The notes under the pieces were generated by a model, which was not told the origin of the DNA, searched no databases, and was given only the letters and a program-made list of their open reading frames with translations. The position numbers and the translations under genes are program-made. Below, piece after piece: positions 1 through 5,738 of a DNA stretch of 12,588 nucleotides (the stretch's first letter is position 1; each line of letters begins with the position of its first letter). This stretch comes from Eshraghiella sp964576255 (GTDB lineage Bacteria; Bacillota; Clostridia; Lachnospirales; Lachnospiraceae): assembly GCA_964576255.1 (NCBI GenBank), contig CAZNUK010000066.1:1-12588 (forward strand), given 5' to 3'.

Positions 1-2
1 GA

Positions 3-86
3 GAGCCTGAACCATATAAGGGTAAGGGTATCAAGTATGTTGATGAAGTTATCAGACGTAAGGTTGGTAAGACTGGTAAGAAATAA
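3..86 (+). CDS. rplF: 50S ribosomal protein L6, C-terminal fragment
   Basis: Only the last 27 codons and the TAA stop are inside the window; the gene begins upstream of base 1. The readable tail contains EPYKGKGIKYVDEVIRRK, the typical C-terminal L6 segment (E. coli L6 has a closely similar PEPYKGKG...DEVV.. ending), followed by a basic end VGKTGKK. L6 is a primary 23S rRNA-binding protein near the sarcin-ricin and GTPase-factor region of the 50S subunit. Its position directly before rplR is the standard spc operon order, which supports the call despite the short fragment. Confidence 0.93.
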   Translation, partial: EPEPYKGKGIKYVDEVIRRKVGKTGKK

Positions 87-105
87 TTAAAGGAGTGGAA
101 CAAAG

Positions 106-474
106 ATGGTTAGTAAAGAATCAAGAGCTAAAGTTCGTGTGAACAAGCATAGAAAAATACGTAATCGTTTCAGTGGAACAGCTGAGAGACCAAGACTCGC
201 AGTATTCAGAAGTAATAATCATATGTACGCTCAGATTATTGACGATACAGTTGGAAAGACTCTCGTAGCAGCATCAACTCTTGAAAAGGACGTAAAGGCT
301 GAATTAGAGAAGACAAATGATGTTGAAGCAGCTGCTTACTTAGGAAAAGTTATTGCTAAGAAAGCAATTGAAAAGGGAATCACAACTGTTGTCTATGATA
401 GAGGCGGTTTCATATATCAGGGCAAAATTAAAGCATTAGCCGAGGCAGCTCGTGAAGCTGGTCTTGAGTTTTAA
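106..474 (+). CDS. rplR: 50S ribosomal protein L18
   Basis: This 122-residue protein has the usual bacterial L18 length. It has a basic N-terminus (VSKESRAKVRVNKHRKIRNR), then the family block GTAERPRLAVFRSNNHMYAQIIDD at about residues 24-47, and ends in the L18 signature region VVYDRGGFIYQGKIKALAEAAREAGLEF. L18 binds 5S rRNA and helps dock it into the 50S central protuberance with L5. An AGGAG ribosome-binding site lies at 91-95, 10 bases before the ATG. The gene sits 19 bases after rplF and 17 before rpsE, as in the conserved spc operon. Confidence 0.98.
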   Translation: MVSKESRAKVRVNKHRKIRNRFSGTAERPRLAVFRSNNHMYAQIIDDTVGKTLVAASTLEKDVKAELEKTNDVEAAAYLGKVIAKKAIEKGITTVVYDRGGFIYQGKIKALAEAAREAGLEF

Positions 475-491
475 TCAGGAAGGAGAAACAG

Positions 492-1001
492 ATGAAACGT
501 ACAATTATTGATGCTGGTCAATTAGAATTAAACGAGAAAGTAGTATCAATCAAGCGTGTTACCAAGGTAGTTAAGGGTGGACGTCATATGAGATTCTCTG
601 CACTTGTTGTTGTTGGAGATGGTAACGGACACGTTGGTGCCGGAATTGGTAAGGCAATGGAAATCCCAGAAGCAATTCGTAAGGGAAAAGAAGATGCCAT
701 GAAGAAGCTTGTTTCTGTTCCTGTAGATGAGAATGGAAGCATTCCACATGATTTGATTGGAAAATTTGGTAGCGCTTCAGTACTTCTGAAGAAAGCTCCA
801 GACGGAACTGGTGTTATTGCCGGTGGTCCAGCTCGTAGCGTAATCGAGTTAGCCGGAATTAAGAACATCCGTACAAAATCTTTAGGATCTAACAACAAAC
901 AGAACGTTGTACTTGCAACAATCGAAGGTTTGGCTAATTTAAAGACTCCTGAAGAGGTAGCTAAGCTTCGTGGAAAATCTGTAGAAGAGCTCTATAAATA
1001 A
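492..1001 (+). CDS. rpsE: 30S ribosomal protein S5
   Basis: This 169-residue protein is normal length for S5. The double-stranded RNA-binding S5 N-domain contains the family signature GGRHMRFSALVVVGDGNG at about residues 29-46, followed by GHVGAGIGKAMEIPEAIRKG. The C-terminal half (VIAGGPARSVIELAGIKNI and beyond) is the ribosomal S5 domain 2-like fold. S5 sits at the mRNA entry region of the 30S subunit beside S4 and affects decoding accuracy and helicase activity. A strong AGGAAGGAG site at 478-486 precedes the ATG. It is transcribed with rplR and rpmD. Confidence 0.98.
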   Translation: MKRTIIDAGQLELNEKVVSIKRVTKVVKGGRHMRFSALVVVGDGNGHVGAGIGKAMEIPEAIRKGKEDAMKKLVSVPVDENGSIPHDLIGKFGSASVLLKKAPDGTGVIAGGPARSVIELAGIKNIRTKSLGSNNKQNVVLATIEGLANLKTPEEVAKLRGKSVEELYK

Positions 1002-1016
1002 TAGGAGGTAGCGAAG

Positions 1017-1199
1017 ATGGCAAACAAATTAAGAGTAACATTAGTAAAATCAACAATCGGTGCTATTCCAAAGCAGGTTAAAACTGTTGAAGCACTTGGA
1101 CTTACAAAACTTAACAAGACTGTTGAATTACCTGACAATGATGCTGTAAGAGGTATGATTTTTAAGGTAAATCACCTTGTTAAAGTAGAAGAAATTTAA
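1017..1199 (+). CDS. rpmD: 50S ribosomal protein L30
   Basis: This 60-residue protein is the normal size for bacterial L30. It begins MANKLRVTLVKSTIGAIPKQ and contains the family pattern of a conserved beta strand, then TVEALGLTKLNKTVELPDNDAVRGMIFKVNHLVKVEE. The single-domain alpha/beta fold binds 23S rRNA domain II/V. TAGGAGGT lies just upstream of the ATG, directly after the rpsE stop. L30 is absent from some bacteria, so its presence between rpsE and rplO shows the full spc gene order here. Confidence 0.97.
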   Translation: MANKLRVTLVKSTIGAIPKQVKTVEALGLTKLNKTVELPDNDAVRGMIFKVNHLVKVEEI

Positions 1200-1222
1200 T
1201 TTCAATACAAGGAGGTGCAACA

Positions 1223-1663
1223 ATGGATTTATCAAATTTACAGCCTGCTGCTGGTTCAAAGCACAGCGATAATTTTAGAAGAGGCCGTGGACACGGTTCA
1301 GGAAATGGTAAAACAGCCGGCAAGGGACATAAGGGTCAGAAGGCTCGTTCAGGAGCTCCAAGACCAGGTTTCGAAGGTGGTCAGATGCCATTATACAGAA
1401 GAATCCCTAAGAGAGGTTTCACAAACAGAAACAGCCTTGAAATCATTGGAATTAACTTAAAGGCACTTGAGGCATTTGAAGATGGAGCTGTTGTAACAGT
1501 TGAGTCTTTAATTGAATCTGGAATCGTAAGTAATCCAAAGGATGGCGTTAAAATTCTTGGAAACGGAGAATTAACTAAGAAGCTTACAGTTAAGGCTAAC
1601 GCTTTCAGTGCAAAAGCTAAAGAGAAGATTGAAGCTCTTGGTGGAACCTGTGAGGTGATTTAA
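1223..1663 (+). CDS. rplO: 50S ribosomal protein L15
   Basis: This 146-residue protein matches the usual L15 length. The N-terminal Gly/Arg/Lys-rich extension (residues about 18-55: RRGRGHGSGNGKTAGKGHKG onward, with GFEGGQMPLYRRIPKRGF) threads through 23S rRNA. The globular C-terminal domain ends KIEALGGTCEVI, matching the L15 family signature. L15 is a late assembly protein of the 50S subunit. AAGGAGGTG sits 10 bases before the ATG. Its TAA stop shares a base with the secY start (TAATG at 1661-1665), so L15 and SecY synthesis are probably translationally coupled. Confidence 0.98.
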   Translation: MDLSNLQPAAGSKHSDNFRRGRGHGSGNGKTAGKGHKGQKARSGAPRPGFEGGQMPLYRRIPKRGFTNRNSLEIIGINLKALEAFEDGAVVTVESLIESGIVSNPKDGVKILGNGELTKKLTVKANAFSAKAKEKIEALGGTCEVI

Positions 1664-2988
1664 TGTTTAAAACATTAGCAAACGCATTTAGAGTTAAAGA
1701 AATTCGTTCGAAGCTTCTTTTTACATTATTAATGCTGGTTGTCATCAGGATAGGAAGTTTAATTCCTATTCCTGGTGTTAATACTGCTATCCTTTCATCC
1801 ATATTCTCAGGTGGAGAATTTAGTATGATTAATGCAGTTACAGGTGGTTCCCTTTCGAACGCCTCAATTTTTGCATTAAGCATTTCTCCATACATTACAT
1901 CATCAATTATTATGCAGCTTCTCACAATTGCTATTCCTAAGCTTGAGGAAATGCAGAAAGATGGTGAGGATGGAAGAAAGAAGATTGCTTCAATTACACG
2001 TTATGTAACAGTTGTTCTTGCTTTAATCCAAAGTGTGGCTATGGTTATCGGCTTCGGTAATCAGGGACTTATCGTAGGATATAGTTCAATGCCTGTTGGC
2101 GAGAAGATTTTCTCAGCGGCATTGATGGTATCTGTATTGGTAGCAGGTTCTACACTCCTTATGTGGATTGGTGAAAGAATTACTGAAAAGGGTGTAGGTA
2201 ATGGTATTTCAATTGTCCTGATAATTAACATAATTTCCACAATACCTGCGGATTTTGTAACGTTATACGAGACATTTATCAAAGGACAGGAAGTACTTAA
2301 AGCAACAATTGCAATTGTTGCAATTTTGGTGATTATTATCGGAATGGTAGTTCTTACAATACTCCTTTGTGGTGGTGAGAGAAAGATTCCGGTACAGTAC
2401 TCCAAGAAGATTCAGGGAAGAAAAACATATGGTGGAAATTCTTCACATATTCCGGTTAAGGTTAACACCGCAGGCGTTATCCCTGTAATTTTTGCTCAGT
2501 CACTTTTATCAGTACCGATGATTATCGCATCATTTGCCGGCGTCGATTATACAACTGTAGGTGGTAAAATCTTATTAGGTTTACAGACCAGCAGCTGGTT
2601 CGATAAGGATAATATGATTTATACATTGGGATTGATTGTGTATATTGCATTAATTATTTTCTTCGCATATTTTTATACTTCAATTACTTTCAATCCGGTT
2701 GAGATTGCTAATAATATGAAGAAGAGCGGAGGATTTATCCCAGGTATCAGACCTGGTAAGCCAACAGCTGATTACCTTACTAAGGTAGTTAACAAGATGA
2801 TTGTTATTGGTGCAGTTGGACTTATAATCGTAGCGATTATTCCTATTGTATGTTCAGGATTGTTTAATGCGAATGTTTCCTTCGGTGGAACATCTATCAT
2901 CATTATCGTAGGTGTTGTTATCGAGACAATTCGTCAGATTGAATCACAGCTTGTAGTTCGTGATTACAAAGGATTCCTGAATGATTAA
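1663..2988 (+). CDS. secY: Protein translocase subunit SecY
   Basis: This 441-residue, strongly hydrophobic protein has about ten membrane segments and forms the pore of the SecYEG channel for export and membrane insertion. Visible landmarks are the first helix with GSLIPIPGV at about residues 31-39, the SecY signature 1 region IFALSISPYITSSIIMQLL at about 69-87 next to the plug region GGSLSNAS, signature 2 WIGERITEKGVGNGIS at about 168-183, and the cytosolic loop GERKIPVQYSKK at about 238-249 that contacts ribosome and SecA. The C-terminus (IESQLVVRDYKGFL) is typical. No separate Shine-Dalgarno is needed, since the start overlaps the rplO stop. Length and motifs indicate a full-length housekeeping SecY, not an accessory SecY2. 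Confidence 0.98.
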   Translation: MFKTLANAFRVKEIRSKLLFTLLMLVVIRIGSLIPIPGVNTAILSSIFSGGEFSMINAVTGGSLSNASIFALSISPYITSSIIMQLLTIAIPKLEEMQKDGEDGRKKIASITRYVTVVLALIQSVAMVIGFGNQGLIVGYSSMPVGEKIFSAALMVSVLVAGSTLLMWIGERITEKGVGNGISIVLIINIISTIPADFVTLYETFIKGQEVLKATIAIVAILVIIIGMVVLTILLCGGERKIPVQYSKKIQGRKTYGGNSSHIPVKVNTAGVIPVIFAQSLLSVPMIIASFAGVDYTTVGGKILLGLQTSSWFDKDNMIYTLGLIVYIALIIFFAYFYTSITFNPVEIANNMKKSGGFIPGIRPGKPTADYLTKVVNKMIVIGAVGLIIVAIIPIVCSGLFNANVSFGGTSIIIIVGVVIETIRQIESQLVVRDYKGFLND

Positions 2989-3007
2989 TAAAAGGGAGGC
3001 AGATTAT

Positions 3008-3652
3008 ATGAAGATTATTATGTTAGGTGCTCCTGGAGCAGGAAAAGGCACACAGGCTGATAAAATCTGTGCAAAATACAATATCCCTCATATCTCTACA
3101 GGAGATATTTTCAGGGCAAATATTAAGAATAACACAGAGCTTGGTCAGAAAGCAAAATCATATATGGATCAGGGATTACTTGTTCCGGATGAGTTGGTAG
3201 TTGACCTTGTTGTTGATAGAGTTAAAGCAGAGGATTGCCAGAATGGTTATGTATTGGATGGTTTCCCAAGAACAATCCCACAGGCAGAAGCTCTTTCAGA
3301 AGCTCTTGCAAAAAATGGTGCAAAAGTTGATTTCGCCATTAATGTAGAAGTTCCGGATGAAAACATCATCAATCGTATGTCAGGCAGAAGAGCATGTCTT
3401 AGCTGTGGCGCAACATATCACATCGTTCACATCCCAACCAAGGTTGAGGGTATCTGTGATAAGTGTCAGGCAGAGTTAGTTCTTCGTGATGATGATAAGC
3501 CGGAGACAGTTAAAAAGCGCTTAGATGTATATCATGAGCAGACACAGCCTTTGATTGATTATTATACAAATGCAGGTGTTCTTCATGAGGTAGATGGTAC
3601 TAAGGATATGGAAGATGTATTTAATGCCATCGTTGATATCTTAGGAGCGTAA
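3008..3652 (+). CDS. adk: Adenylate kinase, zinc-LID type
   Basis: It catalyses ATP + AMP to 2 ADP in the cytosol. The start chosen is ATG 3008, preceded by GGGAGG at 2994-2999; an upstream in-frame ATG at 2981 overlaps the secY end and lacks a good site. The resulting 214 residues match the family. The P-loop GAPGAGKGT is at residues 7-15, the AMP-binding region STGDIFRA at 30-37, and DGFPRT at 84-89. The LID carries C130-x2-C133 and C150-x2-C153, the four-cysteine structural zinc site common in Gram-positive enzymes. DDDKPETVKKRL follows at 161-172. The gene lies 19 bases after secY and 2 before map, the conserved Firmicutes order. Confidence 0.98.
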   Translation: MKIIMLGAPGAGKGTQADKICAKYNIPHISTGDIFRANIKNNTELGQKAKSYMDQGLLVPDELVVDLVVDRVKAEDCQNGYVLDGFPRTIPQAEALSEALAKNGAKVDFAINVEVPDENIINRMSGRRACLSCGATYHIVHIPTKVEGICDKCQAELVLRDDDKPETVKKRLDVYHEQTQPLIDYYTNAGVLHEVDGTKDMEDVFNAIVDILGA

Positions 3653-3654
3653 AA

Positions 3655-4413
3655 ATGTCTATAACAATTAAGACACCAAGAGAAATAGAACTGATGCGAG
3701 AAGCCGGAAGGATTCTCGCTGAGGTTCATAATGAACTTGGCCAGATAATTGAACCTGGAATAACGACACTTGAGATAGACCAGGTAGGAGAAAAGTTGAT
3801 TCGCTCATATGGTTGCGACCCTTCTTTTTTAAACTACAATGGTTATCCTGCTTCAATTTGTGTGTCTGTTAATGAAGAAGTAGTTCACGGAATCCCTTCT
3901 AAGAAGAGAATTCTTAAAGAAGGAGATATCGTAAGTCTGGATGCAGGTGTTATCTACAAAGGATATCACTCAGATGCAGCAAGAACCCATGGGGTTGGAA
4001 ATATTTCAGCAGATGCGGCCAAATTAATTGAAGTAACTAAACAGTGTTTTTTTGAAGGAATTAAGTATGCAAAACCGGGAAATCATTTACATGATATTTC
4101 CAATGCAATTATGGACTACGCACAAAGCTTTGGCTACGGCGTTGTAAGAGATCTGGTAGGACACGGAATCGGTTCACATTTACATGAGGACCCACAGATT
4201 CCTAACTTCAGACAGAAAAACAGAGGTCCAAAACTGGTACCTGGAATGACATTGGCGATTGAGCCCATGATTAACGCAGGGACCTACAAAGTATCCTGGT
4301 TGGATGATGACTGGACAGTTGTTACGAATGACGGAAAGTTATCCGCACATTATGAAAACACAGTCCTCATTACCGAGGAAGGATGTGACATCCTTTCGTT
4401 ATTAAAATCTTGA
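3655..4413 (+). CDS. map: Type I methionine aminopeptidase
   Basis: It removes the initiator methionine from nascent proteins. All five pita-bread metal ligands can be placed: D96 and D107 (SLDAGVIYKGYHSDAARTHG), H170 (LVGHGIGSHLHEDP), E203 (AIEPMIN) and E234 (ENTVLITEEG). His78 (VVHGIPS) is the usual active-site histidine. At 252 residues it is a plain catalytic domain without an N-terminal zinc or SH3-binding extension. The ATG lies 2 bases after the adk stop, and its AGGAG site (3643-3647) is inside the adk 3' end. It works together with the ribosome components encoded around it. Confidence 0.98.
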   Translation: MSITIKTPREIELMREAGRILAEVHNELGQIIEPGITTLEIDQVGEKLIRSYGCDPSFLNYNGYPASICVSVNEEVVHGIPSKKRILKEGDIVSLDAGVIYKGYHSDAARTHGVGNISADAAKLIEVTKQCFFEGIKYAKPGNHLHDISNAIMDYAQSFGYGVVRDLVGHGIGSHLHEDPQIPNFRQKNRGPKLVPGMTLAIEPMINAGTYKVSWLDDDWTVVTNDGKLSAHYENTVLITEEGCDILSLLKS

Positions 4414-4421
4414 GGGATATT

Positions 4422-4724
4422 ATGACACATTTAATTAGAGGAAGTTTTTGTAAATCAAATGCAGGCCGTGATAAGGATTCCATCTATATAATAGTAGATA
4501 ATCAAGATGGCATATGGGTTTCGGATGGCAAATATAAAAAACTGGAGAATCCCAAGAGGAAGAATCCAAAGCATATAGAGGTCATTGAATATAAGGACCC
4601 GTTGATAGAGGCAAAGCTTGAAACCGGAAAATTGCAGAATGAAGATTTAAAATATTCCATAAAAAAATATCTGAATAGCATCAAAAGTAAGCAGGAGGTT
4701 AATGAATGTCTAAAGCAGATGTAA
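4422..4724 (+). CDS. KOW-domain RNA-binding protein (L14e-like), function unassigned
   Basis: This is a 100-residue, lysine-rich protein. The N-terminal part (about residues 5-34, RGSFCKSNAGRDKDSIYIIV) fits a KOW motif as found in ribosomal L14e/L24-like proteins: a beta barrel with a Gly-Arg-Asp-Lys turn. The rest (PKRKNPKHIEVIEY, then a charged helical tail) is not assigned. Position between map and infA matches the small KOW proteins annotated in many Firmicutes (B. subtilis YbzG sits at the same place). The start is ATG 4422 with GAGGG at 4412-4416; a TTG at 4410 is in frame but overlaps the map stop and lacks a site. Its 3' end overlaps infA by 19 bases and contains the infA ribosome-binding site. 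RNA binding is inferred, and the partner is unknown. Confidence 0.85.
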   Translation: MTHLIRGSFCKSNAGRDKDSIYIIVDNQDGIWVSDGKYKKLENPKRKNPKHIEVIEYKDPLIEAKLETGKLQNEDLKYSIKKYLNSIKSKQEVNECLKQM

Positions 4725-4924
4725 TTGAAATTGAAGGAACTGTTGTTGAGAAGCTTCCAAATGCCATGTTTCAGGTAGAACTTGAAAATGGACATAAGGT
4801 ATTAGCTCATATAAGCGGAAAACTTAGAATGAACTACATCAGAATTATTCCTGGAGATAAAGTTACAATTGAGTTGTCCCCATATGATCTTTCAAAAGGA
4901 AGAATAATTTGGAGAGATAAGTAA
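4706..4924 (+). CDS. infA: Translation initiation factor IF-1
   Basis: These 72 residues are the exact standard length for IF-1. It is a single S1-like OB fold: MSKADVIEIEGTVVEKLPNA at the start, then MFQVELENGHKVLAHISGKLR and MNYIRIIPGDKVTIELSPYD, ending KGRIIWR. IF-1 blocks the 30S A site and assists IF-2 and IF-3 during initiation. AGGAGG lies at 4693-4698. Two ATGs occur 4 bases apart (4702 and 4706); only 4706 opens this frame and gives the conserved N-terminus. It is the last gene before an apparent break in the ribosomal cluster at 4925-5037. Confidence 0.98.
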   Translation: MSKADVIEIEGTVVEKLPNAMFQVELENGHKVLAHISGKLRMNYIRIIPGDKVTIELSPYDLSKGRIIWRDK

Positions 4925-4942
4925 AAAATATAAAATTTTTGC

Positions 4943-4971
4943 TTGTATTCTATATTTTGATATGCTACAAT
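4943..4971 (+). promoter_or_regulatory. Probable internal promoter upstream of rpmJ (extended -10)
   Basis: A -35-like TTGTAT (4943-4948) is separated by 17 bases from TACAAT (4966-4971). The -10 is preceded by TG plus one base (TGCTACAAT), an extended -10 element that can offset the weak -35. It sits in the 113-base infA-rpmJ spacer, the first gap of any size in the cluster, and would give rpmJ and the alpha operon genes their own transcription start near 4978. This is a sequence match only. Confidence 0.55.
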
Positions 4972-4991
4972 ATCAAACGGACGTTTTTTTT

Positions 4992-5017
4992 CAACTTTAT
5001 CAAAAAAGTTGCTTTTT
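4992..5017 (+). terminator. Weak hairpin plus T-run in the rpmJ leader (possible attenuator)
   Basis: CAACTTT (4992-4998) can pair with AAAGTTG (5005-5011) around a six-base loop, followed by CTTTTT. The stem is AU-rich and a competing AAAAAG/CTTTTT pairing exists, so termination would be inefficient at best. It lies between the predicted promoter and the rpmJ ribosome-binding site (AAAGGAGG, 5023-5030), where it could act as a mild attenuator or mean nothing. Confidence 0.25.
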
Positions 5018-5037
5018 CGTGGAAAGGAGGATTTACC

Positions 5038-5151
5038 ATGAAGGTTAGATCATCAGTAAAACCTATTTGTGAAAAATGCAAAGTCATTAAGAGAAAAGGA
5101 AATATCATGATTATCTGTGAAAATCCAAAACACAAGCAGAGACAGGGCTAA
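5038..5151 (+). CDS. rpmJ: 50S ribosomal protein L36, zinc-binding form
   Basis: These 37 residues are the standard L36 length. The start is ATG 5038, with AAAGGAGG 8 bases upstream. A longer in-frame reading from 4939 would run through the promoter region and give a hydrophobic, unrelated leader, so it is rejected. The zinc site is complete: C11, C14, C27 and H32 (CEKCKVIKRKG...ICENPKH), making this the zinc-containing paralogue type. L36 is the smallest 50S protein and sits near the peptidyl transferase region. It follows infA as in most Firmicutes but is separated by a promoter-like spacer. A weak terminator-like hairpin overlaps its stop codon. Confidence 0.98.
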   Translation: MKVRSSVKPICEKCKVIKRKGNIMIICENPKHKQRQG

Positions 5152-5164
5152 TTTAGTCCTTTTT
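5145..5164 (+). terminator. Weak terminator-like hairpin at the rpmJ stop codon
   Basis: GGGCTA (5145-5150) pairs with TAGTCC (5154-5159; one G-U pair) around an ATT loop and is followed directly by TTTTT (5160-5164). The shape is that of an intrinsic terminator but with only six base pairs, and the stem includes the rpmJ stop codon. It may partly uncouple rpmJ from rpsM transcription. Confidence 0.35.
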
Positions 5165-5190
5165 GGATTGTCTGGATATTTTGATATATA
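5163..5190 (+). promoter_or_regulatory. Possible weak promoter upstream of rpsM
   Basis: TTGGAT (5163-5168), a 16-base gap and TATATA (5185-5190) preceded by TGA (TG extended -10 arrangement) could form a weak promoter at the start of the rpmJ-rpsM spacer. The -35 matches consensus at only three of six positions. If used, transcription would start near the base of the first leader hairpin. Confidence 0.28.
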
Positions 5191-5278
5191 GCTCTTACGG
5201 TTGCATTTTATGCAGTAGGAGTACCGCAATCAATATGCGGCTGCAGTGGCGAACCACCAGGGTGTGTTGTCAGCCACT
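5191..5278 (+). ncRNA. Structured rpsM leader, three consecutive hairpins (candidate cis-regulatory RNA)
   Basis: The rpmJ-rpsM spacer is much longer than other gaps here and contains three adjacent foldable elements. Hairpin A: GCTCTTAC (5191-5198) pairs with GTAGGAGT (5215-5222, two G-U pairs), with a GGT bulge, then TGCAT/ATGCA around TTT. Hairpin B: CCGCA (5224-5228) with TGCGG (5236-5240). Hairpin C: AGTGGC (5245-5250) with GCCACT (5273-5278), enclosing AACCAC/GTGTGTT with one bulged T around a CAGG loop. Hairpin C competes with a compact GTGG-CGAA-CCAC tetraloop hairpin (5246-5257). An AU-rich linker then leads to the rpsM Shine-Dalgarno. In E. coli the leader of the same operon is a pseudoknot bound by S4; a functional equivalent is an inference only, and I recognise no known RNA family. 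Confidence 0.5.
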
Positions 5279-5306
5279 TAAAATATTGTCAAAAAATTAA
5301 ACAAAT

Positions 5307-5345
5307 GGAGGTGTAATGCGCACATGGCTCGTATCGCTGGTGTAG
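5307..5345 (+). promoter_or_regulatory. rpsM ribosome-binding site with a competing upstream ATG
   Basis: GGAGG (5307-5311) is followed after 4 bases by ATG 5316 and after 12 bases by the true rpsM ATG 5324. ATG 5316 is out of frame and opens a nine-codon reading (MRTWLVSLV) ending at TAG 5343-5345, inside rpsM. Neither spacing is ideal for its start. The arrangement could lower or regulate S13 initiation, or may simply be tolerated. Confidence 0.5.
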
Positions 5346-5692
5346 ACTTACCAAGAGAAAAACGTGTTGAAATCGGCCTTACCTATATTTATGGTATCGG
5401 CAGAGTAAGTGCAACCCGTATTCTTGCTGAAGCTAAAGTAGACCCGGACACACGTGTTAAGGATCTTACTGATGAAGAAGTAGGAAGAATTAAAGACGTA
5501 ATTGACGCTAGTCAGTTAGTAGAAGGTGATCTCAGAAGAGAAACAGCTCTTAACATCAAGAGATTACAGGAAATTGGATGCTATAGAGGCATTCGTCACA
5601 GAAAAGGTCTTCCTGTTAGAGGACAGAAGACAAAAACCAACGCTAGAACTCGTAAGGGTCCTAAGAAAACAATAGCAAATAAGAAAAAATAA
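5324..5692 (+). CDS. rpsM: 30S ribosomal protein S13
   Basis: This 122-residue protein is standard S13. It begins MARIAGVDLPREKRVEIGLTYI, with a helix-two-turn-helix region GIGRVSATRIL at about residues 25-35. The basic C-terminal tail carries the family signature GCYRGIRHRKGLPVRGQKTKTNARTRKG at about residues 85-112. S13 sits in the 30S head, contacts P-site tRNA and bridges to the 50S. It starts the S13-S11-S4-alpha-L17 run. The upstream spacer is unusually long (172 bases) and folded, and the start lies 12 bases from GGAGG with a decoy ATG between. Confidence 0.98.
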   Translation: MARIAGVDLPREKRVEIGLTYIYGIGRVSATRILAEAKVDPDTRVKDLTDEEVGRIKDVIDASQLVEGDLRRETALNIKRLQEIGCYRGIRHRKGLPVRGQKTKTNARTRKGPKKTIANKKK

Positions 5693-5738
5693 TACCCGAT
5701 GAATAAACGGGAACCCATAAGGGAGGTTAGTTTAAAAA

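Noticed and set aside
584..898. Minus-strand ORFs throughout (for example opposite rpsE, secY, rpoA and the transporter)
   Set aside because: All lie antisense to well-identified genes, lack ribosome-binding sites and recognisable domains, and mirror codon bias of the true strand.
1215..1460. 81-residue ORF overlapping rplO in another frame
   Set aside because: It lies in the shadow of the clear L15 gene, has no domain I recognise, and the shared Shine-Dalgarno is properly spaced for the L15 ATG at 1223.
2981..3007. Upstream adk start at ATG 2981
   Set aside because: It overlaps secY and would place MINKREADY before the conserved MKIIMLGAPGAGKGT start; the GGGAGG at 2994-2999 fits ATG 3008.
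4939..5037. N-terminal extension of rpmJ from 4939
   Set aside because: The added 33 residues run through promoter- and hairpin-like AT-rich DNA, have no ribosome-binding site, and L36 is invariably about 37-38 residues.
5191..5278. T-box riboswitch or tRNA-like element in the rpmJ-rpsM spacer
   Set aside because: ACC and TGG runs are suggestive, but there is no conserved T-box TGGNACC sequence, stem I motifs or terminator/antiterminator pair, and no cloverleaf can be drawn.
5695..5723. Short CCCG/CGGG and CCC/GGG pairings upstream of rpsK
   Set aside because: Stems of three to four pairs are expected by chance and there is no further support for regulation.
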